From assembly GCA_003134685.1 (NCBI GenBank), contig PLCA01000013.1, positions 1 through 64,000 of the forward strand: DNA of 64,000 nt. The letters are read 5' to 3'. The position numbers and the translations under genes were made by a program. This stretch comes from Gemmatimonadota bacterium (GTDB lineage Bacteria > Gemmatimonadota > Gemmatimonadetes > Gemmatimonadales > Gemmatimonadaceae). Below, piece by piece: positions 1 to 8,752 of this stretch; positions within the stretch are counted from its first letter, which is position 1, and each line of letters starts with the position of its first letter. The notes under the pieces were generated by a model that was not told where the DNA came from, searched no databases, and worked only from the letters and a program-made list of their open reading frames with translations.

Positions 1-2
1 CG

Positions 3-1376
3 AGCGAGACGGCTCCGAGCGCGACGACGCCTACGATCACGGTCACTCCAGCTCTTGCCTCTGGCCCGTTGCGGGTCAGCACGGCCAACCCGCGTTACTT
101 TGCCGATCCGTCGGGCCGGGTGGTGTATCTGACGGGCTCGGAATACTGGAAGACCATACAGGACAATGGCCCGTCGAACCCGCCACCAACGTTCGACTAT
201 TCAGGCTTTCTCGATTTTCTCCAGAGGAACAACCACAACTTCACCCGGCTCTATATGTGGGAGCAGGCGCGCTGGAGCGCCGAGACGAGCCTGAGCCATT
301 GGTTCTCGCCGACGCTCTACTTGAGAACCGGTCCTGATACAGCTGACGACGGAGGTCCGAAGTTCGATGTAACGCAGATCAATCCTGCGTATCTGGCCCG
401 AGTCAGGCAGCGAGCGATCGATGCCGGTGCACGCGGGATCTACGTCTCGGTCATGCTCTTCAATGGTTGGAGCGTCGAAGACAAGGAGGGGACTGGCGGA
501 GGCAATCCATGGCTGGCCCATCCCTTCAATTCAGCCAACAACATCAACGGCATCAATGGCGATCCGAATAATGACCAGTCGGGCAGTGAGACGCAGACGC
601 TCTCCATCCCGGAAGTGACGGCACTCCAGGAGACCTACGTCAAGGCGGTGATCGACGCGGTCAATGATCTGGACAACGTGATTTATGAGATAAGCAACGA
701 GAGCAATCAATCGAGTGATGCCTGGCAGTACCACATGATCGACGTGATCCGGAACTATGAGGCGACCAAGCCGAAGCGGCACCCGATCGGCATGACGGTG
801 CCATACCCGACGGTGCCGGATGGCACTAACAGCGATGTATTGAACAGTTCGGCCGACTGGGTGTCGATGAATGGAGATGTCAACAACCCTGCGGTGGCCG
901 ATGGCACCAAGGTGGACCTGTCGGATACCGACCACTTGTGCGGCATCTGCGGCGATGTGACTTGGCCGTGGAAGAGTTTCACCCGTGGCCACAATCCGTT
1001 GCTGATGGACGGTTATGACGGAAGCGCGGGTGTGGGAGACCCGGCATACAATCCAGACGATCCGAAGTGGCCAGCGATCCGGACGAACATGGGATATGCC
1101 AGATCCTTCGCGCTTCGAATGGACCTCGCCCATGATACGCCCCGCGGGGATCTTGCGTCCAGCGGATACTGTCTAGCGGGGACCGAGTACCTGGTATTCC
1201 TGCCGACTGGTGGTAGCGTTAGCGTGGATCTCTCGGTCGTGTCGGGCTCCCGCACCGTCGAGTGGTTCAACCCGGCAAATGGCCAGACAACAGCGGGCGG
1301 AACAGTCACTGGCGGCAGCACGCGCAACTTCACCGCTCCCTTCACCGGCATGGCAGTCCTCTTCATCCACCCCTAA
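3..1376 (+). CDS. Secreted glycoside-hydrolase-like protein with C-terminal collagen-binding-like domain (5' partial)
   Basis: The reading frame is open to the left window edge, so the true start lies outside; the first in-frame start codon is a TTG at 69, but the upstream residues (a Thr/Pro/Ser-rich linker ending ALASGPLRV) read as coding. The body begins with the NPRYFADPSGRVVYLTG motif of DUF4038/GH140-like (beta/alpha)8 proteins. It contains IYEISNESNQ, where the Glu is a good acid/base candidate. The last ~65 residues resemble the small collagen-binding-like beta domain often found after DUF4038. Role is inferred: an extracellular glycanase acting on the polysaccharide made by the following locus. 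Substrate cannot be told. Confidence 0.75.
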   Translation, partial: SETAPSATTPTITVTPALASGPLRVSTANPRYFADPSGRVVYLTGSEYWKTIQDNGPSNPPPTFDYSGFLDFLQRNNHNFTRLYMWEQARWSAETSLSHWFSPTLYLRTGPDTADDGGPKFDVTQINPAYLARVRQRAIDAGARGIYVSVMLFNGWSVEDKEGTGGGNPWLAHPFNSANNINGINGDPNNDQSGSETQTLSIPEVTALQETYVKAVIDAVNDLDNVIYEISNESNQSSDAWQYHMIDVIRNYEATKPKRHPIGMTVPYPTVPDGTNSDVLNSSADWVSMNGDVNNPAVADGTKVDLSDTDHLCGICGDVTWPWKSFTRGHNPLLMDGYDGSAGVGDPAYNPDDPKWPAIRTNMGYARSFALRMDLAHDTPRGDLASSGYCLAGTEYLVFLPTGGSVSVDLSVVSGSRTVEWFNPANGQTTAGGTVTGGSTRNFTAPFTGMAVLFIHP

Positions 1377-1439
1377 GGGGCAACGGCGCCGCAACAACAC
1401 CGCAAAAAAACGGGAGCTCGCTTACGGGAGACCGCGGTA

Positions 1440-2153
1440 CTATAGCGAAAGAGCGATCTTGCGCGCGTGAAAGGCCTCGGCGAATGCCTCAGTAGCTCGG
1501 CACTCCATTCCACGCAACCGCATTAACCCGAGGAAGGTCTCCTCGCTAAACCAATCCTTGGATCGCTGCGTCCCGAAGACATCGATGAGTGCCTTGGCCT
1601 TACGAAGCGCAGCGCTCCGACTCGCGGGTACGTAAAAGTTCGGCCGGCCGAGATCGCCATCCCATTTCGGAATCTCGTACTCGAGGATCAGCTGGTTTCG
1701 AAAGGTGTTCCAGGTCAGTTCGGAAATGATCCTGTGGTCCTGATGCCGGTCGTCACCCGCGTGAGTAAAAACAATATCCGGCCTGAATTCGCGAGCGAGA
1801 CTCTCAAACGCATCCTTGATCGCCGAGAATTGAGCGGGGAAATACCCGTCCCGGAACTCATGCAACTGAATCGCGTCCTTGGCGGCTGGTCCGAGAAACT
1901 TCTGCGCTCCAAGCCGCGCCTCGCGGCCCCGGGTACCGTCTGCGCTCCAGACCACCCAACGGAATTCCGCGCGTGGCCGCCTTCGCCCCAGTTGGAGCAC
2001 TGTGGCGCCGCAGCCGATCTCAATATCATCCGAATGCGCGCCCAGGCACAGCACCCGAAGCGGTTTAGAGGATGCATCGGCTTTCAGGTTCAGCAGTGTA
2101 GTCTCCTGGCGCGGACGTTCACAGAAAGGTTCATCCGCTCGAGGCCGAGGCAT
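1440..2153 (-). CDS. PIG-L/LmbE family deacetylase
   Basis: This zinc-dependent N-deacetylase of the PIG-L (LmbE) family probably removes an acetyl or formyl group from an amino sugar. The metal motif AHSDDIE (family consensus AHPDDE) comes right after the first beta strand, and the second motif THAGDDRHQDHR supplies further His/Asp ligands. The start is uncertain: ATG at 2153 overlaps the upstream gene by 23 bp, whereas a CTG at 2096 has a much better ribosome site (AGGAG, 6 nt spacing) and gives the normal short N-terminus. It is last in the minus-strand sugar operon. Confidence 0.85.
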   Translation of the reverse strand: MPRPRADEPFCERPRQETTLLNLKADASSKPLRVLCLGAHSDDIEIGCGATVLQLGRRRPRAEFRWVVWSADGTRGREARLGAQKFLGPAAKDAIQLHEFRDGYFPAQFSAIKDAFESLAREFRPDIVFTHAGDDRHQDHRIISELTWNTFRNQLILEYEIPKWDGDLGRPNFYVPASRSAALRKAKALIDVFGTQRSKDWFSEETFLGLMRLRGMECRATEAFAEAFHARKIALSL

Positions 2154-3480
2154 GGGTCCCAGACGTTCTGGAGCGAACCGGCGCGGAAGCGGACCCAGGA
2201 ATTGCTGTCTCGAAGCGGCCTCGGCGCTCATCGGCGGTGATCAGAAGCCCTGCGTCGCGCAAGGCAATCGCAGCGCGGCGAATCGTCGTGAACGGAAGCG
2301 CCGCGCGCTCAGCGATGTCCAGCAGTGAATATTGGCCGTCGGAAAAGTTGAGAACCCAAAGCAGGGACATCTCGAAGTCCGCTGGAGAGGTGCCCCCTGT
2401 GTTCTTGTACAGCCCGCGGCGACCGAGCTGAGGCTCGCCCTTTGGACTCAGGTTCACGCACGCGACATCGTGCTCCAGAATCTCGATGATCGCGAGCGCC
2501 TTGGCGAGCGAATCTTCCAGCGCTTCGGGCGTGACGAACGAGAGATTGTCCGCAGACGTATGGTATTCCGGGAAGCGACCGTTCGGTGTGCGGGTGAGGC
2601 ACCCGACTGGCAGATCGAAGCCGGGCGAACAATATTGTCGTTCGTCGTAGCCGTAGGGCACAAAGTCGAGCAGCCGGTGGGCTCCAGATCTTCCGAGAAC
2701 GTGGGCGGCGGCGCGATCCACCAGCGCGTTACCACGACGACTGCGCTTGTAAGTGGAGTCGCCGGGATCGCCCAGACAGGAAAGCACGAGCCCGTGCCGG
2801 ATGCGGGCGACCTCTGGCTCGTGGAGCGCCAACCATGTTATTGAGCCGATCGTTCCAGGGATGAAGAGAAAGCGGAAGGTATGTCGTCGGCTCGACGAGG
2901 ACAGGTGTCTGGCGAGGAACGCCCCCACTGCCATCCCCGACAGATTGTCGTTCGCGAGCGACGGGTGGCAACTATGCACGCTGATCAGCACCTCATCCGT
3001 CGTCGTCCCCCGGAGCACGCACTCGCCATAGCTCAGACTCCCTGGCGCGAGAGTAGAATCGATACACACCTCGTATTCTCCCTCAGGAAGCGCGTCGAGC
3101 GCGCGCTGGCTCATGCAGAATCCCCAATCCTCCGAGTAGTATGTCGTGCGATAGGGGATGAGGTCCGGTTGAGCGGGAAGGGTGTGGAGCCGTGGTCTCA
3201 GATCCGCTAGTGAGATCCGTGTGTGCACCGGGATACTGTAGCTGACGACGTGCAGGTTGGACGCGCGAAAGTCGACGACACGCCGACCGCTGGCGTCTGC
3301 GATCCACGCGTCCCTGATGTTCCATTCCTTGGGGATCGTCCAGTCGAGTACGGCGGTTCCTGTGGGAACCTCAGTGACCTCGATCGGCACAAACTCCGCG
3401 AGGCGGCGCAGGGAGTTGCGGAACCCATCGCCGGTAATGCTGCGACAAATCGGATAGAGATCCTGGATTAGCGTATGCAT
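2131..3480 (-). CDS. DUF4910 M28-aminopeptidase-like protein with C-terminal winged helix
   Basis: About 449 aa. The start chosen is ATG 3480 (MHTLIQDLYPICRSITGDG), since residues further upstream look non-coding. The core carries the hallmark SCHPSLANDNLSG and FIPGTIGSITWL motifs of DUF4910/DUF2172 proteins, which keep an M28 zinc-peptidase fold. The C-terminal ~70 residues (YSLLDIAERAALPFTTIRRA) look like a winged helix. Family members commonly sit in O-antigen/EPS loci beside rfb genes and PIG-L proteins, as here. The reaction is unproven; hydrolysis of an amide on a sugar or lipid-linked intermediate is a guess. Confidence 0.85.
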   Translation of the reverse strand: MHTLIQDLYPICRSITGDGFRNSLRRLAEFVPIEVTEVPTGTAVLDWTIPKEWNIRDAWIADASGRRVVDFRASNLHVVSYSIPVHTRISLADLRPRLHTLPAQPDLIPYRTTYYSEDWGFCMSQRALDALPEGEYEVCIDSTLAPGSLSYGECVLRGTTTDEVLISVHSCHPSLANDNLSGMAVGAFLARHLSSSSRRHTFRFLFIPGTIGSITWLALHEPEVARIRHGLVLSCLGDPGDSTYKRSRRGNALVDRAAAHVLGRSGAHRLLDFVPYGYDERQYCSPGFDLPVGCLTRTPNGRFPEYHTSADNLSFVTPEALEDSLAKALAIIEILEHDVACVNLSPKGEPQLGRRGLYKNTGGTSPADFEMSLLWVLNFSDGQYSLLDIAERAALPFTTIRRAAIALRDAGLLITADERRGRFETAIPGSASAPVRSRTSGTHASASSG

Positions 3481-3518
3481 CGCTGCGCCCGATCCCGGGG
3501 AGGCAATGTACGGAGGTG

Positions 3519-4061
3519 TCACCGGGCGACCAGAGGAATATAGTCGGGATATGCGGCATCCCTGGCGTGAAGAATCGGCGTCGTCACGGGCCACTCGATC
3601 GCAAATGCAGGATCATTCCAGCGAACGCCCCGCGCGAAGGCGGGCTCGTGGAACTCCGACATCTGGTAGAAAACTTCCGTACCGTCGACGAGCGTCACAA
3701 AACCGTGGGCCATGCCCTCAGGGATATAGAGCGCCCGGCCTGAGTCGGCGTTCAGCTCAACTCCTACGTGATGCATATGAGTCGGCGACTCGGGACGAAG
3801 GTCGAGAATCACGTCCCAGATCGCTCCGCGCGTGCATCGCACAATCTTTACTTCCCCATGCGGCGGCGCCTGCCAGTGCATACCGCGGAGCGTTTGGCGG
3901 CGCGAGTTATACGAGACACTGGTCTGCACGAAGGATGTGTGGAGGCCCATTTGGTTAAACTCACGCTGGCACCATGTTCGCGCAAAATAGCCGCGATCAT
4001 CGCTTCGCCGCTCCAACTCGATGATAAATGTGCCGGCGAGCGCCGTCGGCAGGAAAATCAC
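3519..4061 (-). CDS. rfbC: dTDP-4-dehydrorhamnose 3,5-epimerase family protein
   Basis: A 180-residue cupin of the RmlC family, which epimerises C3/C5 of NDP-4-keto-6-deoxyhexoses. Landmarks are SDDRGYFARTWCQREF near the N-terminus, the RGMHWQAPPHGEVKIVRC strand with the catalytic-type His, and YIPEGMAHGFVTL. The likely start is the GTG at 4061, which overlaps the TGA of the upstream methyltransferase as GTGA, a translational-coupling arrangement. With the C-methyltransferase it should act on a 4-keto sugar, giving a branched or methylated deoxyhexose. No 4,6-dehydratase was recognised with certainty nearby. Confidence 0.9.
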   Translation of the reverse strand: MIFLPTALAGTFIIELERRSDDRGYFARTWCQREFNQMGLHTSFVQTSVSYNSRRQTLRGMHWQAPPHGEVKIVRCTRGAIWDVILDLRPESPTHMHHVGVELNADSGRALYIPEGMAHGFVTLVDGTEVFYQMSEFHEPAFARGVRWNDPAFAIEWPVTTPILHARDAAYPDYIPLVAR

Positions 4062-5356
4062 GGATAAACCGTCACTTCGGGAATGGGCACCACGAAACGG
4101 CCACCCCATTCGGCGATGCCGGCCAGTTGCTCCATGATCTCATTCTTGAGATTCCATGGGAGAATCAGCACATAGTCAGGGCGAGCCTCCCACAGCTTCT
4201 CGGGTGGAAAGATCGGAATGTGGGTACCTGGAAGGAATTTCCCGTGCTTGTGAGGACTCCTATCGACGGTAAAATCCACGAAATCCGTTCGGATGCCGCA
4301 ATAGTTGAGCAGTGTATTGCCCTTCCCAGGGGCGCCGTAGCCAACGACCCGCTTGCCTGCGTTTTTCGCCTCTATCAGAAATGCGAGGAGCTTTCTCTTG
4401 GTCTCCCGCACCCGTGACTCGAACCCCGCGTAGTACGCAAGCGTGTCCACACCAGCGTCCGCCTCGCGCGCGCGGAGCGCGAGCAGACGGTTTGTGACAC
4501 TCTTCGACCCATCTTCCGCATGTCTCGCGTAGATGCGAATTGAACCCCCGTGAGTTGGGAGTTCTTCCACGTCGTAGATCGGGAGACCGTGCGCGGCGAA
4601 TATTCGTTCGACAGAGTACAATGAAAAATAGGAGAAGTGTTCGTGGTAAACCTGGTCGAACTGATTTCCGTCGATCGTGCGCATCAGGTGAGGGAACTCG
4701 ATAGTCACGACTCCAGTCGGTGCCAGCAATATCTTGATCCCGCTAACGAAGTCGTTGAGGTCGGGGACCTGTGCGAGCACATTGTTGCCGAGTATGAGAT
4801 CGGGCTTGTGACCGCCGGCTGCGAGTTCACGCGCAGTCTCCCGTCCAAAAAACTTTACGATCGTCGGAACCCCCTTCTTTTCCGCCACCCTAGCGACGTT
4901 GGCGGCCGGCTCAACACCGAGGACATGAATTCCTCGCTCCACGAAGAACTGCAGCAGATAGCCGTCGTTGCTCGCGATCTCCAGCACTTCACTGTCGGCA
5001 GTCAACCCGAGTTGGGTAATCATTTGGTCCACATAGCGGCGGCAGTGGTCCAACCAGGAGTCGGAGAAGGACGAAAAGTAGGCGTAATCGGAGAAAATCT
5101 CCTCACCACCCACGTATTCCTCCAACTGTACCAGGAAACAGCTCTCGCAAACCCAGACGTGCAGAGGGTAGAACGGCTCCATCCGGTTGAGGCTGTGCTG
5201 GCTCAGGAAACTTTCGCATAAGGGCGACATCCCCAGGTCGACAACGCGGTGGCGGAACGACGTACCGCAGAATCGGCAATGGCCTGAAGAGGGCGCGCTC
5301 GGAATGGCCGATGGCCAATCGATCGAATGGGGGCTCACATTTACTGCAGTCATCAA
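4058..5356 (-). CDS. SAM-dependent NDP-sugar C-methyltransferase (TylCIII/NovU type)
   Basis: 432 aa with the three-part architecture of sugar C-methyltransferases. The N-terminal zinc-binding module has CRFCG and CESCF cysteine pairs (residues ~28-80). A Rossmann SAM domain follows (VLEIASNDGYLLQFF, ~120-135). The C-terminal domain contains VVGYGAPGKGNTLLNYCGI. These enzymes methylate C3 of NDP-4-keto-6-deoxysugars. It is first in the operon with rfbC (GTGA overlap), DUF4910 and PIG-L genes, and is divergent from the dioxygenase operon across a 400-bp spacer. Confidence 0.92.
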   Translation of the reverse strand: MMTAVNVSPHSIDWPSAIPSAPSSGHCRFCGTSFRHRVVDLGMSPLCESFLSQHSLNRMEPFYPLHVWVCESCFLVQLEEYVGGEEIFSDYAYFSSFSDSWLDHCRRYVDQMITQLGLTADSEVLEIASNDGYLLQFFVERGIHVLGVEPAANVARVAEKKGVPTIVKFFGRETARELAAGGHKPDLILGNNVLAQVPDLNDFVSGIKILLAPTGVVTIEFPHLMRTIDGNQFDQVYHEHFSYFSLYSVERIFAAHGLPIYDVEELPTHGGSIRIYARHAEDGSKSVTNRLLALRAREADAGVDTLAYYAGFESRVRETKRKLLAFLIEAKNAGKRVVGYGAPGKGNTLLNYCGIRTDFVDFTVDRSPHKHGKFLPGTHIPIFPPEKLWEARPDYVLILPWNLKNEIMEQLAGIAEWGGRFVVPIPEVTVYP

Positions 5357-5560
5357 CTCTCAGCCTCCAAAGGCGTTCGTTACATCAGTTTACGGGCGGT
5401 CGCATGAGCGTGTTGGCTGCCGCCATCTGATGTCATTCGGGTCAACTCCGTGCCAACAGGCAATGGCGATAGCTGTGCCGCGTGTCTTGTCTTCCTGGCA
5501 TCCGTACGCCCGTGTTCGACGCACCGGACTCGGGGGCGAAGCGTCCAGTAAAGACACCGG

Positions 5561-5579
5561 TGTTGCTCTGAATCGCAAA
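5561..5579. promoter_or_regulatory. Imperfect enhancer-like inverted repeat (TGTTGC...GCAAA)
   Basis: TGTTGC (5561-5566) and GCAAA (5575-5579) are separated by 8 bp. The half-sites match those of the perfect repeat at 40467-40483, but the spacer is 2 bp longer. Position -123 to -105 relative to the predicted sigma-54 start suits an enhancer site. Weak on its own. Confidence 0.3.
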
Positions 5580-5658
5580 CCTGTCGGACGGACGCTACAC
5601 CTTGGTTGCAAATCCCTGATTTGTCTCGCTTTGAGGGGTGTTCTGCGACATCTGGTGC

Positions 5659-5673
5659 GGGCGCGTGAGTTGC
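5659..5673 (+). promoter_or_regulatory. Candidate sigma-54 (-24/-12) promoter
   Basis: GGGCGCGTGAGTTGC matches the TGGCACG-N4-TTGC consensus at 9 of 11 positions, with the required GG-N10-GC spacing. The expected transcript start is near 5684, giving a leader of about 74 nt to the dioxygenase ATG at 5758. It is the best-matching of the candidate sigma-54 promoters in this window. Confidence 0.5.
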
Positions 5674-5757
5674 CTATTCCGCCCGCAGTGGCCGTCAATC
5701 CGCGGTCCCGCGACCAGCCCGTCAAATCATACGCACCGCCCTTTCTAGGAAGGCTAC

Positions 5758-6687
5758 ATGAATTCGGTTTTCTTCGATCCCGCGCTCACCGATGATGAGC
5801 GGCGCAATCTGCTTTACAGCGGACAATTGTTCGTGTACACCGCTTCGCCGGGGGCCAGAAAACTGGTGGCCCTGGCTCAGGAGATGATCGAAGACGCGTT
5901 CCACGGTCGGGATCCCGAACTGGCGCAGCACGAGATGCCGGTCGAAGAGTACGCCGCTTTGCTCACCGACCTGAAGCCTAGGTTCATCCACCATCCGAAC
6001 TCCAAGCAGTGCATTCAGGAAATCCTGAGTGAGGCCGGGTGCGATCCAGAGCAGACTTATTTTGACGTCCCACGGATGCGCACGTCCACCAGTGAGAACT
6101 ACCTGACATCCGGGATCGCGTACGCTTTTCACCTGCATCGCGACACATGGTATTCCGCGCCAATGTCCCAGATCAACTGGTGGCTGCCCATCTACCCCGT
6201 CCTGCCCTCGAACGCGATGGCCTTCCATCCAGCCTACTGGAACAAGCCGGTGAAGAATGGATCCCGCATTTACAACTACGAAGAGTGGAATCGCACCAGT
6301 CGCCTGGAAGCCGCGAAGCATGTTAAGACCGACACTCGCGTGCAACCGAAACCAGAGCAGCCGATGGAGCTCGATCCGCAGCTTCGACTCCTCCCGGCAC
6401 CGGGAGGCATGATCCTGTTCTCCGGGGCGCAAATGCATTCCAGCGTTCCAAATGATTCTGGCCGCACCCGGTTCAGCATCGATTTCAGGACGGTACATCT
6501 CGGGGACGTCAAGGCGAACCGTGGCGCATTCAATATCGATTCGGAGTGCACCGGAACTACCATGCGCGACTATCTCCGGGTTTCCGACCTCGCCCACATC
6601 TCCGAAGAAGTGTGTCTCAGCTACGAAAGTGGAACACCTCTTGTCGGCGCGTCAGAGAGGATGGAAGCGCTGGTCGGCGCGGCGTAG
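5758..6687 (+). CDS. Phytanoyl-CoA dioxygenase-like Fe(II)/2-oxoglutarate oxygenase
   Basis: 309 aa, ribosome site AGGAAGG 4 nt before the ATG. The iron triad is visible: HRD (HxD) in FHLHRDTWYSAP, and a distal His in GAQMHSSVPNDSGRTRFSIDFR, which also provides the Arg that binds the 2-oxoglutarate carboxylate. The product should hydroxylate a sugar or lipid substrate of this locus. First gene of the plus-strand operon with epimerase, rfbF-like, LhgO and GT2 genes. An oxidase of a 2-oxoglutarate-derived acid two genes downstream is notable. Substrate unknown. Confidence 0.82.
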   Translation: MNSVFFDPALTDDERRNLLYSGQLFVYTASPGARKLVALAQEMIEDAFHGRDPELAQHEMPVEEYAALLTDLKPRFIHHPNSKQCIQEILSEAGCDPEQTYFDVPRMRTSTSENYLTSGIAYAFHLHRDTWYSAPMSQINWWLPIYPVLPSNAMAFHPAYWNKPVKNGSRIYNYEEWNRTSRLEAAKHVKTDTRVQPKPEQPMELDPQLRLLPAPGGMILFSGAQMHSSVPNDSGRTRFSIDFRTVHLGDVKANRGAFNIDSECTGTTMRDYLRVSDLAHISEEVCLSYESGTPLVGASERMEALVGAA

Positions 6688-6689
6688 AA

Positions 6690-7748
6690 ATGCGTGTCCT
6701 GATAACCGGTCATAACGGGTACATCGGCTCCGTTCTCGCGCCCCTGGTGCGAGCAGCCGGGCACGACGTCGTGGGGCTGGACACCTTCCTGTTCGAGGGA
6801 GGAACATTCGGCCCTGACGGCTCGCAGATTGATGCACTGCGAATGGATCTTCGAGACGTGCAGATCTCCGACCTGCGTGGCTTCGATGCGGTGATGCATT
6901 TGGCCGCGTTGTCGAACGACCCGCTCGGCGACGTGAACCCCCAGTGCACATACGACATCAATCACCTGGGCTCTGTTCGCCTCGCGCGCCTTGCGAAAGA
7001 GGCTGGGGTCCCGCGTCTCATCTTCGCGTCTTCATGCAGCCTTTATGGGATTGCTGGCGATGAGATGCTTACTGAAGAGGCCGCATTCAACCCGGTCACC
7101 CCGTACGGGATGTCGAAGGTGCTCTTTGAGCGCGACGTGGCCAAGCTCGCAGACGATGATTTCAGTCCAACGTTTCTGCGCAATTCCACCGCGTATGGTG
7201 TTTCTCCCCGACTGCGCGCCGATGTGGTGGTGAACAATCTGGTTGCGATCGCTTTCACGACTGGCGACGTCCTGATTCAGAGCGACGGCACGCCGTGGCG
7301 TCCGCTCGTCCACATCGAGGACATCGCGAGCGCATTTCTGGCCGTGTTGCACGCGCCCCGTGAACTGGTGCACAACGAGGCATTCAACGTCGGGCGCTCA
7401 GAGGAGAATTATCGCGTGCGCGATCTGGGCGAGCTCGTTGAGCAGGTCGTTCCGGGAAGCAAAGTCCGGTACGCTGAGGGCGGCGGTCCGGACCCGCGTT
7501 GCTATCGGGTGGACTGCGGCAAGCTGATGCGAACGCTACCGGAGTATCAACCCCAATGGACCGTCCGTCGTGGGATGGAACAGCTCCGCGACGCGTTCAA
7601 GCGAAACGGACTGACCCGAGAGGAACTGCTCGGCGATCGGTACTTCAGGATCAAGCGGATTCGCGCCCTCCAATCGGAAGGGCTGCTCGATGATTCCCTG
7701 CGGTGGACTTCCCTCGACAGCCCGGTGCTCGCGGGCAGCGTCGCATGA
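6690..7748 (+). CDS. NAD-dependent epimerase/dehydratase (extended SDR)
   Basis: 352 aa from ATG 6690, 2 bp after the previous stop. The Rossmann motif TGHNGYIGSVL is at the N-terminus. The catalytic set follows: Ser in FASSCSLYG and the YxxxK pair in TPYGMSKVLFERD. This is the fold of UDP-galactose epimerases and NDP-sugar dehydratases. The neighbouring cytidylyltransferase gene overlaps as ATGA, so a CDP-sugar substrate is likely. Whether it is the missing 4,6-dehydratase or an epimerase cannot be settled by eye. Confidence 0.9.
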   Translation: MRVLITGHNGYIGSVLAPLVRAAGHDVVGLDTFLFEGGTFGPDGSQIDALRMDLRDVQISDLRGFDAVMHLAALSNDPLGDVNPQCTYDINHLGSVRLARLAKEAGVPRLIFASSCSLYGIAGDEMLTEEAAFNPVTPYGMSKVLFERDVAKLADDDFSPTFLRNSTAYGVSPRLRADVVVNNLVAIAFTTGDVLIQSDGTPWRPLVHIEDIASAFLAVLHAPRELVHNEAFNVGRSEENYRVRDLGELVEQVVPGSKVRYAEGGGPDPRCYRVDCGKLMRTLPEYQPQWTVRRGMEQLRDAFKRNGLTREELLGDRYFRIKRIRALQSEGLLDDSLRWTSLDSPVLAGSVA

Positions 7749-8680
7749 AGGTCGTAATCTTCTGCGGTGGGCTTGGGATGCGGCTGCGCGAGGCTGGCGA
7801 GGACATCCCCAAGCCGATGGTGCCGATAGGGAATCGTCCGATCCTCTGGCATTTGATGAAGTATTACGCCCACTATGGACATACGGATTTCATCCTCTGT
7901 CTGGGCTATCGCGCGGACGCGATCAAGAAGTTTTTCCTCAACTATGAAGAGACCAGCTCCAACGATTTCGTCCTCTCAAAAGGGGGACGCGAAGTCGAGC
8001 TGATGAACAGGGACATCTCGGATTGGCGCATTACGTTCGCCGATACGGGAGTGAACGCGAACATCGGTCAGCGGCTAATGGCGGTGCGCCAGTATCTGCG
8101 CGGTGACGAGACCTTTCTCGCAAACTATGCGGACGGTCTCACGGATATGCATCTGCCGTCTGTGATCGAGCGGTTCGAGTCCGCCGGGAAGATCGCCAAC
8201 TTCGTCAGCGTTCGGCCCAATCTGAGCTTTCATGCTGTTTCTGCCAGACCGGACGGCAGAGTGAGCGAGATCAAGCCTGTGATGGACACCGATCTGAGAA
8301 TCAACGGCGGATTCTTTCTATTCAGACGCGAGATCTTCGACTACATGGGGCCGGGCGAGGAGCTGGTTCAGGAGCCGTTCGACCGCCTCATACAGGCTGA
8401 CCAGCTTCTCACACACGCGCACGACGGCTTTACAGCGTCGATGGACACCTTCAAGGACAAGCAGCACTTCGATGAGCTTTACGCCAAGGGAAGGGCGCCG
8501 TGGGAGGTGTGGCGGAATTCTTCGGCGATTGCCAGCGAAATTGCCCTTGAGCCAGCGCTGACTACGGCGAGCACAGGTCCATTCGGGGCCGGCTCCGCGG
8601 TAAAATACGGCGGTGGGGATTTTCTGACCCTGGTCTCTCGAGGATCCTCAGAAGCGGTGCAATCGCCGGCCGCGTCCTAG
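7745..8680 (+). CDS. rfbF: Glucose-1-phosphate cytidylyltransferase-like nucleotidyltransferase
   Basis: 311 aa; ATG 7745 overlaps the preceding TGA (ATGA). The nucleotide-binding signature GGLGMRLREAGEDIPKPMVPIG and PILWHLMKYYAHYGHTDFIL are those of RfbF, which makes CDP-glucose from CTP and glucose-1-phosphate. The metal/sugar region NYADGLTD is present, as is DTFKDKQHFDELYAKGRAPWEVW near the C-terminus. The ~45 residue tail after this is longer than usual. It supplies the activated sugar to the epimerase, RfbC-like and C-methyltransferase enzymes. Confidence 0.9.
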   Translation: MKVVIFCGGLGMRLREAGEDIPKPMVPIGNRPILWHLMKYYAHYGHTDFILCLGYRADAIKKFFLNYEETSSNDFVLSKGGREVELMNRDISDWRITFADTGVNANIGQRLMAVRQYLRGDETFLANYADGLTDMHLPSVIERFESAGKIANFVSVRPNLSFHAVSARPDGRVSEIKPVMDTDLRINGGFFLFRREIFDYMGPGEELVQEPFDRLIQADQLLTHAHDGFTASMDTFKDKQHFDELYAKGRAPWEVWRNSSAIASEIALEPALTTASTGPFGAGSAVKYGGGDFLTLVSRGSSEAVQSPAAS

Positions 8681-8752
8681 CCGACGCGGTGCTGCTGATG
8701 TAGCGCGCCTTTGTTGGCTGCTACAGTGCGAGTTAATCAAAGGCGAAAGAGA

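Larger units (their letters stand above)
5357..5757. other. Divergent intergenic region between two sugar operons
   Basis: About 400 bp with no convincing gene. On the plus strand it holds a candidate sigma-54 promoter (5659-5673) and an imperfect TGTTGC/GCAA inverted repeat (5561-5579) about 105-123 bp upstream of the expected start site. A good ribosome site (AGGAAGG) precedes the ATG at 5758. No -24/-12 sequence was found for the minus-strand methyltransferase operon. Confidence 0.6.
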
